Shown here: positions 21,341 through 61,595 of the stretch, in pieces | How the letters are laid out: every line of letters begins with the position of its first letter | Position numbering within the stretch: position 1 is the first letter of the stretch | DNA from: Siphlonurus alternatus | Lineage: Eukaryota; Arthropoda; Insecta; Ephemeroptera; Siphlonuridae | Assembly: GCA_949825025.1 (NCBI GenBank) | Contig: OX463778.1 | Location: 29,531,265-29,595,264, forward strand | Reading direction: 5' to 3' | DNA length: 64,000 nt | Program-made: the position numbers and the translations under genes | The notes under the pieces: generated by a model | The model's input: the letters and a program-made list of their open reading frames with translations, nothing else | Told to the model about the DNA's origin: nothing | The model's database searches: none

Positions 21341-23614
21341 GCAACGTAGGAATGATGTTGGTGTAGATTTGATTGCAAGCCCATAACGCAAGAAGACTAT
21401 CAATCAATGAGAACTCAATGTATTAATGTAATCCTTAATTTATTTTTGTTGTATTGAGGGGGTGAGATGTACTGATGCACAAGTCTATTTAAAATGGATC
21501 TTTACTACAAAGGGTTCTTTGATTTATTTGTAGTCAACAGTCCAAAGTGTCATCTCTCTTATTCTCCTTGTCTAGCTCCAGTCTCAGTCACTGTGTTGGT
21601 CACCTTCTCAACTTTCAATATCCACCTACTTGATGGCCCGCCTGTGCCAGCAAGCAAGCAGGTGGGCAGAGAGAGGGCGGGATCATAAGTCAAGAAGGTG
21701 ACCAATGCAGTGACATAGATTGAAACTAGACAAAGAGAGTAAAAGATATTGAACTGTTGTCCTTTATTGTAAAGGTCTATTTTAAATGGACTATAAAATA
21801 TGCATTGCTAACCTCACTTCTCTATCTCCACTGTTCAATCGTCAGGTGCTACACTTGATTCGAGACCGAGCCAACGTATGCAGCAGCCTCCACCTGCCTG
21901 CCCAGAGTGGCAGCAGCTCAGTGCTGCAGCGAATGCGACGAGGCTACACCAGAGAGGCCTACCTCGAACTGGTGCAGCACGTGCGGCAGCTGGTGCCCGG
22001 TGTGGCCCTCTCCAGCGACTTCATCTGTGGCTTCTGTGGCGAATCAGAAGCTGAGTTTGAGGAGACTCTCAGCTTGATGAAACAAGTCAAGTACAACGTG
22101 GCTTACCTGTTCCCCTACAGTCTGAGAGAGGCAAGTCATTCAGAATGTTGAAGGAGTTTCAACAATTACAGTCATCATTCAATCAAGTACTCTGACAAAA
22201 CATCAACAATCAAGTACAACACACAAACAAAACAAAAAAAAAAAAAAAAAAACAGTTTCTCTCAGTTTGAACCAAAATAACTTTTAAAATAATTTTATTG
22301 CAAAGCTGTGAGAAAATCAAGAAAATATTCAATGTTAAATCTCATAAGAGTTTTGTATTTAGAAATATCCTCTACCCAGTCACATTCAAATATGCTATAC
22401 ATCAGCTACAGTAGCCGTCACATTTAACTAGCGGCTCATGGTCGGAAGCGCTCTGGAGTCATTCGGCTCGCCTCGGCCAGTGATGTCCTATGTTACGAAC
22501 CGGCTACCAATGACTGAGAGCGTTACAAACATGACCATGAGCCAGTTAAATGTAACGGCTACTGTAGAGAGAATCTCAATATTACTGCTGTCATTAAATT
22601 TATAACCACCTGGAGCCTTACATTTCTAAATACAAGAGTAAATGCAAAAATATATAAGGATTGTTACTTGGTAGGACATTTTGGGAAGCATCCCGTGTAT
22701 ATTGTTAAATATATACGGGACGCTTACATTTATATTTTATGACAATGTATCTCAATAAAAACGGAAGAAATTTCTATAAAAGTGGAAGATGATAAACTAA
22801 ATTATAAGTGTGAATTTTTTAAATACAAAGAGTATAGGCTCTCAATGATATCAAGCAGTGACTTGATCTTCTGTAATTCAATCTAATATGATTTTATGAT
22901 AAAAATAAGAAATAAATCCATGCATCTCTAAATGGCTCCTTGCTATGAACAAAAAAAACATATAATAAATAGAGAAAGCACATGGAGAAAAAGATGCTGG
23001 ATTTTTAATCCTAGCTCGTCATGTTGGGTGTCCTTCACAGAAAACACATGCTCACCGCAGGCTGCAGGATGACGTGGAGCACGTGGTGAAGCTTCGTCGC
23101 CTGCAGGAGATGGTAGCCGAGTTCCGAACAGGGGCAGCAAAGCTCAATCAGGCCCAGGTGGGGGCCCGCCAGCTGCTGCTGGTTGAAGGGGTGAGTGTGC
23201 GGACTGTGCGGAACAAGTTTTTGTACACAAGACCCTTAAAGATATTTTCAGTAGAAAAGAGATGTGATTATGTAATGAAAGAGGTTCTCGTAAATTTTAA
23301 AACTTGGGAGATTTGTGATAAATCCATCTGTTTACTAGTAAGTTGATTCCTTTAGTTTTTTTTGTAAAGATCTGTTGTTACATTCCTTGTTTTTTGCACT
23401 GCTCATTTGATCTAGCTTTGTGCTAATTTTTGTCGTGCAAGGCATTTGGTAGGTTATCCTAACATTTATATATATATATATATATATATATAGCCAACGA
23501 AAATCCTCCAATATTATAGCTCAGAATCAAATTCGCATTACAAATATTAAAATAAATAAAAATTATACATTTCTTTAGTAAATGGCTATATAAATGCGTA
23601 AATGAAATGCTAGC

Positions 23615-23651
<37 letters not shown>

Positions 23652-25491
23652 ATATATTATATATATATAGTAGATACAGATACTATAATATAGTTATAGT
23701 GAAGGTGTAGCCTGTAGATCTAGATACTTATAGATATATAATATGATCATATACATTACAATTTATACATTAATTATACAATGTACTGCAATTATACATA
23801 ATTAAAATATATATGGGACATAAGGTTGAAAGGTTAATTCATCAGCAAAAATCGATATTTAATATAGTATCCATTCTATTTACACTATTTAGTATATACG
23901 TATATTTATTACAGATTTTCTATGTTATAGCAGTAATAGCGTAATTAGCGTAATAGCAGTGTATTTATTAAGACTATTAATTAAACTATTTTATTCAGTA
24001 TTTAGTTACAAACAGCTGTATAGTGTTTACAGTTTTACTGAGTTTAGTTTACGTAACACAGCAAAATATATTTATTTTTTCGAGTCAAAATACATGTATG
24101 TATTCGTTTTTTTACAAGTTTTTACAAATCCGAAATCCGCTTTGAATCCGATATCCAATAAAATCCGATATCCGCTTTGAATCCGATATCCGATAAAATC
24201 CGATATCCGCTTTGAATCCGATATCCGATGAAATCCGAAATCCGCTTTGAATCCGATATCCGCTTTGAATCCGATATCCGCTTTTCGGATTTCGGATCTC
24301 CTGAAAGAGCGGATTCCGGAGCTTTAGAAATCCGGAATCCGAAAATCTGAAAAATTTCGACAGCACTAATCCTAACAATATTAGAATTCACTAGACTGTA
24401 TATAGAGAATGCAATGTAGTTCCAACTTCACTTCAACAATGGGAATGCCATTTGCAAATTCCTGTACTATTGTGTACTTTGGAATATTTAGTGGAATTTT
24501 GTTTAAATAGAAACATATAAGATGTAAAATATAATAATAAAAGTACTTCCTTGCAGGTAAGCAAACGGTCCATACTTTACCTGGCTGGTCGCAATGATGC
24601 AAACCTCAAAGTGATCTTCCCTGCTGGCAAGATTCCTGAGAACTCCTCGTCCTTGCAACTGCGGAGTGTCCTTCCTGGGGACTATATCGTGGTCCAGGTC
24701 TGTACAGATTTTACAGTTAGTTAGACTAGGTGGCACCGGTATATTCAGCCATATATACCTTGTCAGACACCCACTCAGTACAGTGATACGGACAGTAGTG
24801 TATTTGTATTTTTTAGGTTGGCTAGACTGACGGCGATTTTTACCTGTCTCCTTGTGATCTTGCTGTCTGCATCTTTTACTCCTTGATACCCACAGAAAAT
24901 CATGCTATCCCAAAGTATATTAAAGCAAGTAATAAATAATAATGTGTTGGGACTCCAGCTCATTTAGCTAATTTTTTGCATAGTAACTTCACATCGTTTC
25001 GGCAAAATCTCGTCAATAGTGTTTGCATCATTGTTTATTATAATATGTGTTATATCATACTTCATTTTTTTTAAGTGCTGTAGGGTGAATAATGAATATC
25101 ATTCTTTACTACTGCAGTAAAAACTGCCAGCTCTATTTTGTGACAACAAAATTGCAGTAAATAACTCGTGGCATTAAGGTAGCTAATAAAACAGAAATAT
25201 GGCTGAAAATATTGTTCCCCTTCGTGCTTTTTTTTAATTTGATGGTAATAGAAGTCTTAAGAATTTTAGAGCATGACAAAAAAATTTAAAAAAAAAATAC
25301 TTAAAAAATGAGGATACAGTACTATACTTGTCTAATGATATTTTATGTAGGTGAATTCTGCCAACTCCCAAGGGCTGAAGGGAATCCCTCTCTACCACAG
25401 CTCTGTGAGTGACTTCAGCAGCGCTGCCTTGCACTGCCCTCCCCCAACCCTCTCACCTCAAGCGTTCAGTGCCACTACCTCGGAAACCTAG
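12415..25491 (+). CDS. CDK5RAP1: CDK5RAP1, mitochondrial tRNA methylthiotransferase; exon 1 split by a transposon
   Basis: Radical-SAM enzyme that adds a 2-methylthio group to i6A37 of mitochondrial tRNAs. Exons: 1 (12415-12621 plus 19457-19724), 2 (19823-20068), 3 (20194-20404), 4 (20480-20625), 5 (20819-21024), 6 (21846-22130), 7 (23041-23190), 8 (24557-24697), 9 (25351-25491). Without the insertion the frame gives 666 residues (human about 600). The N-terminus is basic and hydrophobic with no acids after residue 4 to about 58, like a mitochondrial presequence. The N-terminal MTTase domain has its three iron-sulphur cysteines C166 (YGCQMN), C202 (TCAIREGAE) and C242 (GCMAER). The radical-SAM motif is C317-x3-C321-x2-C324 ([10 protein letters not shown]). 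The TRAM domain occupies the end. Intron 6 uses a GC donor. AATAAA lies at 25552. The 6.8-kb element in exon 1 puts a stop three codons after the junction in this haplotype. Confidence 0.95.
13509..14497. repeat. Tandem satellite array inside the foldback, forward block (about 7 units)
   Basis: The unit is about 147 bp. It contains CCCGTGTCCCGAGTGG..GACACGGCAG, an AT-rich spacer with GATTTTCAATTTAATAAA, then CTGCCTTGTCTCGATTGCAG followed by ACACGGCAG, and AACGTTAAA. One unit near 14178 has lost CCGTGTC. The block ends where polarity flips (about 14497). Confidence 0.92.
14498..18650. repeat. Tandem satellite array inside the foldback, reverse block (about 28 units)
   Basis: These are the same units as 13509-14497 but in the opposite orientation (CTGCCGTGTCTCCACTCGGG, ACACGGGAG ...). 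Successive copies of CCACTCGGGACACGGG lie 146-149 bp apart over most of the block. Sub-types differ by ACTATATATAAATAACT against ACTATATAAAAAAACT and by a CACACTATATA insertion. One unit near 17800 is a fused, shortened copy. Confidence 0.92.
19457..19724 (+). CDS. CDK5RAP1: CDK5RAP1 exon 1, 3' fragment
   Basis: It continues the frame of 12415-12621 after the duplicated TTGGATCAG (19448-19456). It encodes [16 protein letters not shown] and a low-complexity Ser/Asn-rich linker before the catalytic domain, and ends at donor AAAAG|GTTAGT, phase 1. The first in-frame ATG here is at 19547-19549; it could serve as an alternative start that would lack the leader. Confidence 0.85.
19823..20068 (+). 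CDS. CDK5RAP1: CDK5RAP1 exon 2 (MTTase domain)
   Basis: [15 protein letters not shown] and [11 protein letters not shown] carry the first two cysteines of the N-terminal methylthiotransferase cluster. The donor is TTAG|GTATGG, phase 1. Confidence 0.95.
20194..20404 (+). CDS. CDK5RAP1: CDK5RAP1 exon 3
   Basis: [11 protein letters not shown] supplies the third MTTase cysteine; [14 protein letters not shown] and [10 protein letters not shown] are family blocks. Donor GT|GTAAGT. Confidence 0.95.
20480..20625 (+). CDS. CDK5RAP1: CDK5RAP1 exon 4 (radical-SAM CxxxCxxC)
   Basis: [20 protein letters not shown] holds the radical-SAM cluster ligands, followed by [14 protein letters not shown]. Donor G|GTAAGA. 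Confidence 0.96.
20819..21024 (+). CDS. CDK5RAP1: CDK5RAP1 exon 5
   Basis: [11 protein letters not shown] and [15 protein letters not shown] are radical-SAM domain blocks. The acceptor is GATTTTCAG and the donor GAG|GTAGGC. Confidence 0.95.
21253..21333. repeat. (AT)n microsatellite in CDK5RAP1 intron 5
   Basis: About 80 bp of almost pure TA dinucleotides. Length is likely to be polymorphic or misassembled. Confidence 0.9.
21846..22130 (+). CDS. CDK5RAP1: CDK5RAP1 exon 6 (radical-SAM core), GC donor
   Basis: [19 protein letters not shown] and [12 protein letters not shown] are radical-SAM MTTase signatures; [18 protein letters not shown] follows. The exon ends ..CTGAGAGAG|GCAAGT, a strong non-canonical GC-AG splice donor, and the frame joins exon 7 in phase 0. 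Confidence 0.94.
22406..22567. mobile_element. Foldback MITE, CTACAGTAGCCGT ends, in CDK5RAP1 intron 6
   Basis: The left arm CTACAGTAGCCGTCACATTT is mirrored on the right by AAATGTAACGGCTACTGTAG, with a second match GGCTCATGGTC / GACCATGAGCC. The centre is G/C-rich and unpaired. No clear target duplication. Confidence 0.65.
23041..23190 (+). CDS. CDK5RAP1: CDK5RAP1 exon 7
   Basis: [12 protein letters not shown] and [14 protein letters not shown] match the segment that follows the radical-SAM fold; [11 protein letters not shown] begins the TRAM domain. Donor GGG|GTGAGT. Confidence 0.93.
23191..24556. other. CDK5RAP1 intron 7: AT-rich with a minisatellite
   Basis: It contains short (AT)n tracts (about 23467-23491 and 23624-23645) and the AATCCGATATCC minisatellite at 24123-24365. 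No gene seen. Confidence 0.5.
24123..24365. repeat. Minisatellite of AATCCGATATCCGCTTTG-type units
   Basis: About ten imperfect repeats of (GAATCCGATATCCGCTTT)/(AAAATCCGATATCC) are followed by an inverted stretch TTTCGGATTTCGGATCTCC and then AATCCGAAAATC..GACAGCACTA. The ending resembles the terminus and subterminal repeats of a hAT element, so this may be one end of a decayed transposon. Confidence 0.65.
24557..24697 (+). CDS. CDK5RAP1: CDK5RAP1 exon 8 (TRAM domain)
   Basis: [16 protein letters not shown] and [13 protein letters not shown] fit the TRAM tRNA-binding domain. Donor CAG|GTCTGT. Confidence 0.93.
25351..25491 (+). CDS. CDK5RAP1: CDK5RAP1 exon 9 (C-terminus)
   Basis: [17 protein letters not shown] ends the TRAM domain, followed by a Pro/Ser-rich tail and TAG at 25489-25491. 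The polyadenylation signal is about 60 bp downstream. Confidence 0.92.
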   Translation: MNSANSQGLKGIPLYHSSVSDFSSAALHCPPPTLSPQAFSATTSET

Positions 25492-25823
25492 GCTTTTCCT
25501 TAGCTGATATTACTTTTATACACATGAATGTGACATGTTGTACAGAACAGAAATAAATTGTTATCAATTATTAATGAAAAAAGTACCTTTTTGTATTGTT
25601 ATGGTATGTCCTTTAATTTATTAGTACAATTTGTGGAAACTGTGTATCACCAAAATATTGTGCTTTTTTTTCTTTTTTTTTAATTTGTTATATTATTTTT
25701 TTATAAAGCTTATATATTATGTGCAAGTGTTTTTCAGCACATGTATTTGAACAAAAAAGTTAACATCCATAGGTTTTATGTAGGCTACAAAGAGTGAACA
25801 TGCAATGCATTTTATATTATTAA

Positions 25824-26200
25824 GGATGAATCTCAGTAGGTTGATATCTCGCAATTGTAGCGCGTGAATGCAACAAGACTTGCAGGGGACTTAGAACTCA
25901 CCATCAATAGGTGACATACAAATTTTGAAGCGAATCTGTTTTATCAGTTTTGTGAAAACTGAGGTAGAAGTTTAACATTGTCCTTAAGGACGAAAACCGG
26001 AAATAAAGCTGTTGTGAGAAAACTGCAAGACTGAATTTGCTCAAACCAAAAAGATTAAGTTTTAGAACATTCTCGATTTTTTAAAATTTATTTCATTCAA
26101 TTCGTTTGCAGAGAAATATTCTTTGATTCCAGCAGTAACTGAGATAAATCATTAAATAATTTTTAATGTAACAAAACTATTAATATCCTTGATGAAGTAA
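25824..26200. repeat. Dispersed repeat, copy B (uninterrupted)
   Basis: It is similar to 4245-4306 plus 5912-6420. Here TGAATGCAA is followed directly by the downstream part of the repeat (CTTGCAGGG..ATCAATAGGT), with no hAT element, so this copy shows the pre-insertion structure. It too starts beside a TTAA (25820-25823). Confidence 0.6.
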
Positions 26201-26610
26201 AATCAAATTTTGATCATTAAATCATCTTCGCAAGCATATATATATTAATGAATTACTTAATTAAATATTAAAATAAATGTGCCCTAGCTCTGCATGTGAG
26301 CAATTGGAAAAAAATTACCTTGAAATAAATTGTCAGTTATAAATTTAATAAAGTTAACAATAAATATTATATTAAATAATCAAAATGCAAGGACCAATTT
26401 AAATTGATAAACTTTCAAAAAAAAAAAAAGAAAAAAAGCATTAAGTTAAATTAATATCAGGGCATTTAACTGGATATATCTACAGCTAGTCCTTTTAATT
26501 TTTATGCCCAAAAATATTTAATTTACTTCCATAACTGAAGTGACATATATGCAATGTTTATAATTAAATGTAAACTATGGTTTGAAAGACTAAATAACAC
26601 CACATTTTGT

Positions 26611-27276
26611 TTTAAGTAGAGTGAGCGATTGTATTTTTTTAAATATTTTATTTTCTAAAAATAGTTTAACCTGCCCTCTATTGAGAAACGAAAACCAAAA
26701 TTTTCAATCACAAATAGCTTCACAAAAAAATCCCAAAGTTGGTGTTTTGGAGGCCTTTAATTAACATGCAGCCTTATATATATGGGACAGAAAAAAAGCA
26801 TTTTACTCAAACTTGGTCCGAACTATATATCGTACCATATAAAAAATATCTACGTAATCTATGATGAATTCTTCAATTCTTCAATGGATTTTCAAAGAAA
26901 AATATTTTTACGGGCCTTTTTTCCAGAAAAACAGCCCCGTATTTTTTTTTTATTATTATTTATTTAAAAATCCATTAAAGGATGATTAAAGAATTCATCA
27001 TAGATTACGTAGATATTTTTTAAGTGGTACCATATATATATAGTTCAGACCAAGTTTGAAAAAAATGCAATTTAAAATTTCTATTCCATAAAAGCCATAA
27101 GGCTGCATGTTAAATGCTTCCAAAACACCAACTTTGGGATTTTTTTGTGTTGAAACTATTTGAGATGGAATTTTTTGTTTTTCATTTCTCAATAGCAGGT
27201 AGCAGAGGTTAAACTATTTTTAGAAAATAAAATACTAAAAAAAAAAAAAAAAATGAAATCGCTCACTCTACTTTAA
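26611..27276. mobile_element. Foldback element with GTAGAGTGAGCGAT ends
   Basis: The arms from 26616 (GTAGAGTGAGCGATTG) and to 27271 (..ATCGCTCACTCTAC) are imperfect inverted copies over most of the 656 bp. Matching blocks include TTTCTAAAAATAGTTTAAC, CCCAAAGTTGGTGTTTTGGA, and ATCTACGTAATCTATGATGA. TTTAA flanks both ends (26611-26615, 27272-27276). Confidence 0.75.
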
Positions 27277-27288
27277 CATATATAGTCA

Positions 27289-27661
27289 TTAAGGTAGAGA
27301 TAATACGGATCAGCTGGCCCAATGCTAAAAAATTCCCATTCATAAAAATTATGAAAAAAATTTAAAATGTTCTCCTCTACATCCCCTATCAGTAGGTAAA
27401 ATATCAGGTATACAAAAACGAGCTAGTTTTCGAGTTATTAATTTTCAAAGTTGACCAATTTAACATGGAAGTCCCATTTCTCCATGTTAAATTAGTCAAC
27501 TTTAAAAATTAATAACTCGAAAACTAGCTCGTTTTTATATACCTGATATTTTACCTACTGATAGGGGATGTAGAGGAGAACATTTTAAATTTTTTTCATA
27601 ATTTTTATGAATGGGATTTTTTTAGCATTGGGCCAGCTGATCCGTATTATCTCTACCTTAA
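27289..27661. mobile_element. TTAA-flanked palindromic MITE, copy 4 (GGTAGAGATAATACGG type)
   Basis: Element 27293-27657 (365 bp), TTAA on both sides. The ends GGTAGAGATAATACGGATCA are inverted copies. It is a near-perfect palindrome with a short central GAAGTCCCATTTCTCC spacer. A sister copy of identical length lies at 59697-60061. Confidence 0.85.
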
Positions 27662-27883
27662 GTGCAGCAAAAAAAAAAAAATAAAAAAATTTTGAGTTAA
27701 AAGTTAAAACTGTTAAAAGAAAGAAATATATATAATTATTAGTTAATATAAACTGTGATATTTATTATAATACTAAATATAATTTCAAATTATATTTAGT
27801 ATAATAAATATCATAATTTAATTCAGTTTAAGAAATGTTAGCTATCTATTTTATAGGATATTATATTGTATTATATATGTATA

Positions 27884-29654
27884 TGTTGGCATCCGGACGC
27901 GAATTCGCTCCGGACGCGAAATTTTTGTTCCCAACGCGTTGGGATCATTCGAAAATTCCAAGAAGCGAAATTCGCGTTCGGAGCATCGCAATTTTGATCC
28001 CAACGCGTTGAGCACTTCAGCAAAATTCACAACGCGTTGGGATCAAAATTATTTGATCCCAACGCGTTCGGAACAAACGAGAATGATCCCAACGCGTTGT
28101 GAACAATGTGAAAAACGTCCAACGCGTTCGGAACAAAATTAATATGTTTTTTAATGATTTCCATGACGCGAAATTGATGGCGAGAAAGTCAAACTCATTG
28201 AAATTTGAAATAGGATGAGTATCGCGGTTCGCGGTGAATATTAATAAATGAACGACGTAATACTTCATTATATGCTAATTAATTAATTAATTGAAACGTA
28301 AGAATGGAAAAAAAAATAGGGACGTATTGTGAATAAGAAAACAGCACTTAATTACCTTTCAAAAAAGCATACAAAATATAAAGCACATAAAAATAAAATA
28401 TTATTTTGCATAAAATGCAATATTTTCGCACAATTTTTTTACAGCAGTTTAGAAAACACTTCTCTCTGTAATTATTATGATTTTTACGCTGCAACGAAGA
28501 AACATTTGTCCATATTTTTAGCCATAAACCAACATGAGCGGGTGCGCACACAAATAAGAAGTAAATTTCCTTAAATTTACATGCTTGACCTTTGTAATAC
28601 CTTTGTATCGAAATATTATAATCAACAATTAAGTACCAAAGGTCACACAGATATCACTTATCTTATTTTTTTTAAATTGACAATTACATTTAAATAAAAT
28701 TAATTTACTAATTTCAGGACAAATTCAAATTGAAGTAAATTTAATCTAATTTAATGTGTAATATAACTCAACCAAAGTCTTCTGCTCGTTGTTAGTAAAC
28801 AAGGTATTGTTGTGTAATGTCTTTCGCGTGAAAGGAAAAACATGGGACGGTTGTTGATTTGCATGTTAACTTAATGGAAAATGACCGTTAATTATGAAGT
28901 TCAAACGGTTAACTAGCGCCAACAATGCCATTATGCCTAAAAATATGGACAAAAGTTTCTTCGTTGCAGTGTAAAAATAATAATAATTATAGAGAGAAGT
29001 GTTTTCTAAACTGCTGTAAAAAAATTGTGCGACAATATTGCATTTTATGCAATATAATATTTTATTTTTGAGCTTTTTTTGAAAGGTAAGTGCTGTTTTC
29101 TTATTCACAATACGTCCCTATTTTTATTTTTTTGTTTTTCCATTCGGTTGTTGATTTGCATGTTAACTTAATGGAAAATGACCGTTAATTATGAAGTTCA
29201 AACGGTTAACTAGCGCCAACAATGCCATTGAATATGGACAAAAGTTTCTTCGTTGCAGCTAGTGTAAAAATAATAATAATTATAGAGAGAAGTGTTTTCT
29301 AAACTGCTGTAAAAAAATTGTGCGACAATATTGCATTTTATGCAATATAATATTTTATTTTTGAGCTTTTTTTGAAAGGTAAGTGCTGTCATGGAAATCA
29401 TTAAAAAACATCTTAATTTTGTTCCGAACGCGTTGGACGTTTTTCACATTGTTCACAACGCGTTGGGATCATTCTCGTTTGTTCCGAACGCGTTGGGATC
29501 AAATAATCTTGATCCCAACGCGTTGTGAATTTTGCTGAAGTGCCCAACGCGTTGGGATCAAAATTGCGATGCTCCGAACGCGAATTTTGCTTCTTGGAAT
29601 TTTCGAATGATCCCAACGCGTTGGGAACAAAAATTTCGCGTCCGGATGCCAACA
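27884..29654. mobile_element. Foldback element with arrays of AACGCGTT motifs in its arms
   Basis: It is about 1.77 kb. Its ends are TGTTGGCATCCGGACGCG and the exact inverted copy. Each arm carries six AACGCGTT boxes, mostly as CCCAACGCGTTGGGATCA or CCGAACGCGTTGG, spaced about 25-65 bp apart. Further in, a block at 28330-28525 (ACAGCACTTAATTACC, TTATTTTGCATAAAATGCAA) is present twice in inverted form on the right (28900-29110 and about 29200-29390), so the right arm has an internal duplication. Flanks are (TA)-rich and the target duplication cannot be read. No transposase is visible. Confidence 0.85.
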
Positions 29655-30841
29655 TATATATATAGAGGTAATATAATCTTTGTTTAACTAGCATTTTAAA
29701 TAATGTGCCAATTAATGATTAAAAATTATAATTCATTTATTTATGATTGAAGAAATAAAAGTATATATAATTATAATTGTTTTATTTTTCATATGGACAG
29801 AACATTTTTGTACTTACAGCTAAAAATTTGAATTTGATTTTTGAAGTTCAAGCAGCTGGATTTTTTTAAAAAAATAAGTATATTAATGAGCAACAACATC
29901 GATAAGGTGTGTTATAAATAGTTAAAGCAATGAAGTGACAATCACACAAAAAAGGTGATTGATTGTGTGAATCAACTATTATATATATATCAACAAATAT
30001 TATTCTAGATAATTGAATGCTGACAGTATTAAACATTACTTAACCGTATATTTGCAGAATGAACATTTTTTTTTTGAAAAACATCAATATAATGATGACC
30101 TGCTGAGAGACTGCAGAGAGAAAGCGCATTATTATTAATTATTTATTAATATATGATGCCAAAATTTTGACTGTGAGTCTACAGTGAAACTTTTATTAGA
30201 TTACATTATGTTGAACTTACATTATTATTTTTATTTTTTGTGTGAGATGTACATATATATTTATCGCCATGCTGCTCAAAAACAAACTTACTGATATATT
30301 AAATTAGCAACCGCCCGCCGCGAGTTCTAAAATACTTTTTTTAATGATTTTTACGTAATAATTTTTACTATAAATATAATTTTTTTTTTAAACACACAAA
30401 CATGCTGTTAATGAAGACGTAAGGAACAGCCAATAAAAAATTTATATTAATTTTTATTTAAATATAAGAAAGCTTATAAGAATATAAGTAGAGTAAACAG
30501 TTAACATCATGGAATATAAAATAATTATATATATATTATATTACACATCTTTTAATATAATTATAAAAATACATATAATTAATACAAGAAATAAAATTAT
30601 TCGATGTAGCAAAAGAGCACAGAGTATTTTTTATTTTTGTACTTATTTTTTTTTTATAAACATTTGTAAAATTTTGATAAAATACATTTAATAAAAAAAT
30701 TAATAAAACCCAATTTACAAAAACTAAAAGAAAGGACTAATTAATAATTAATTATTTATTGTATTTTAGGCTATTTTAGCACAAATTCCACACATACTAT
30801 AATGGCTTTAAATAAATGTTCACACACAATAAGTCCACACA

Positions 30842-61595
<30,754 letters not shown>

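Larger units (their letters stand above)
25560..30750. other. Convergent intergenic region between CDK5RAP1 and ANKRD6
   Basis: No protein-coding gene is recognised. It contains dispersed repeat copy B (25824-26200), a foldback at 26616-27271, a TTAA MITE (27293-27657), a 60-bp AT-rich hairpin at about 27755-27815, and the AACGCGTT foldback (27884-29654). The rest is AT-rich unique sequence. Confidence 0.6.

Noticed and set aside
21124..21407. Poly-(Tyr-Ile) open frames on -
   Set aside because: Translated (AT)n microsatellite.
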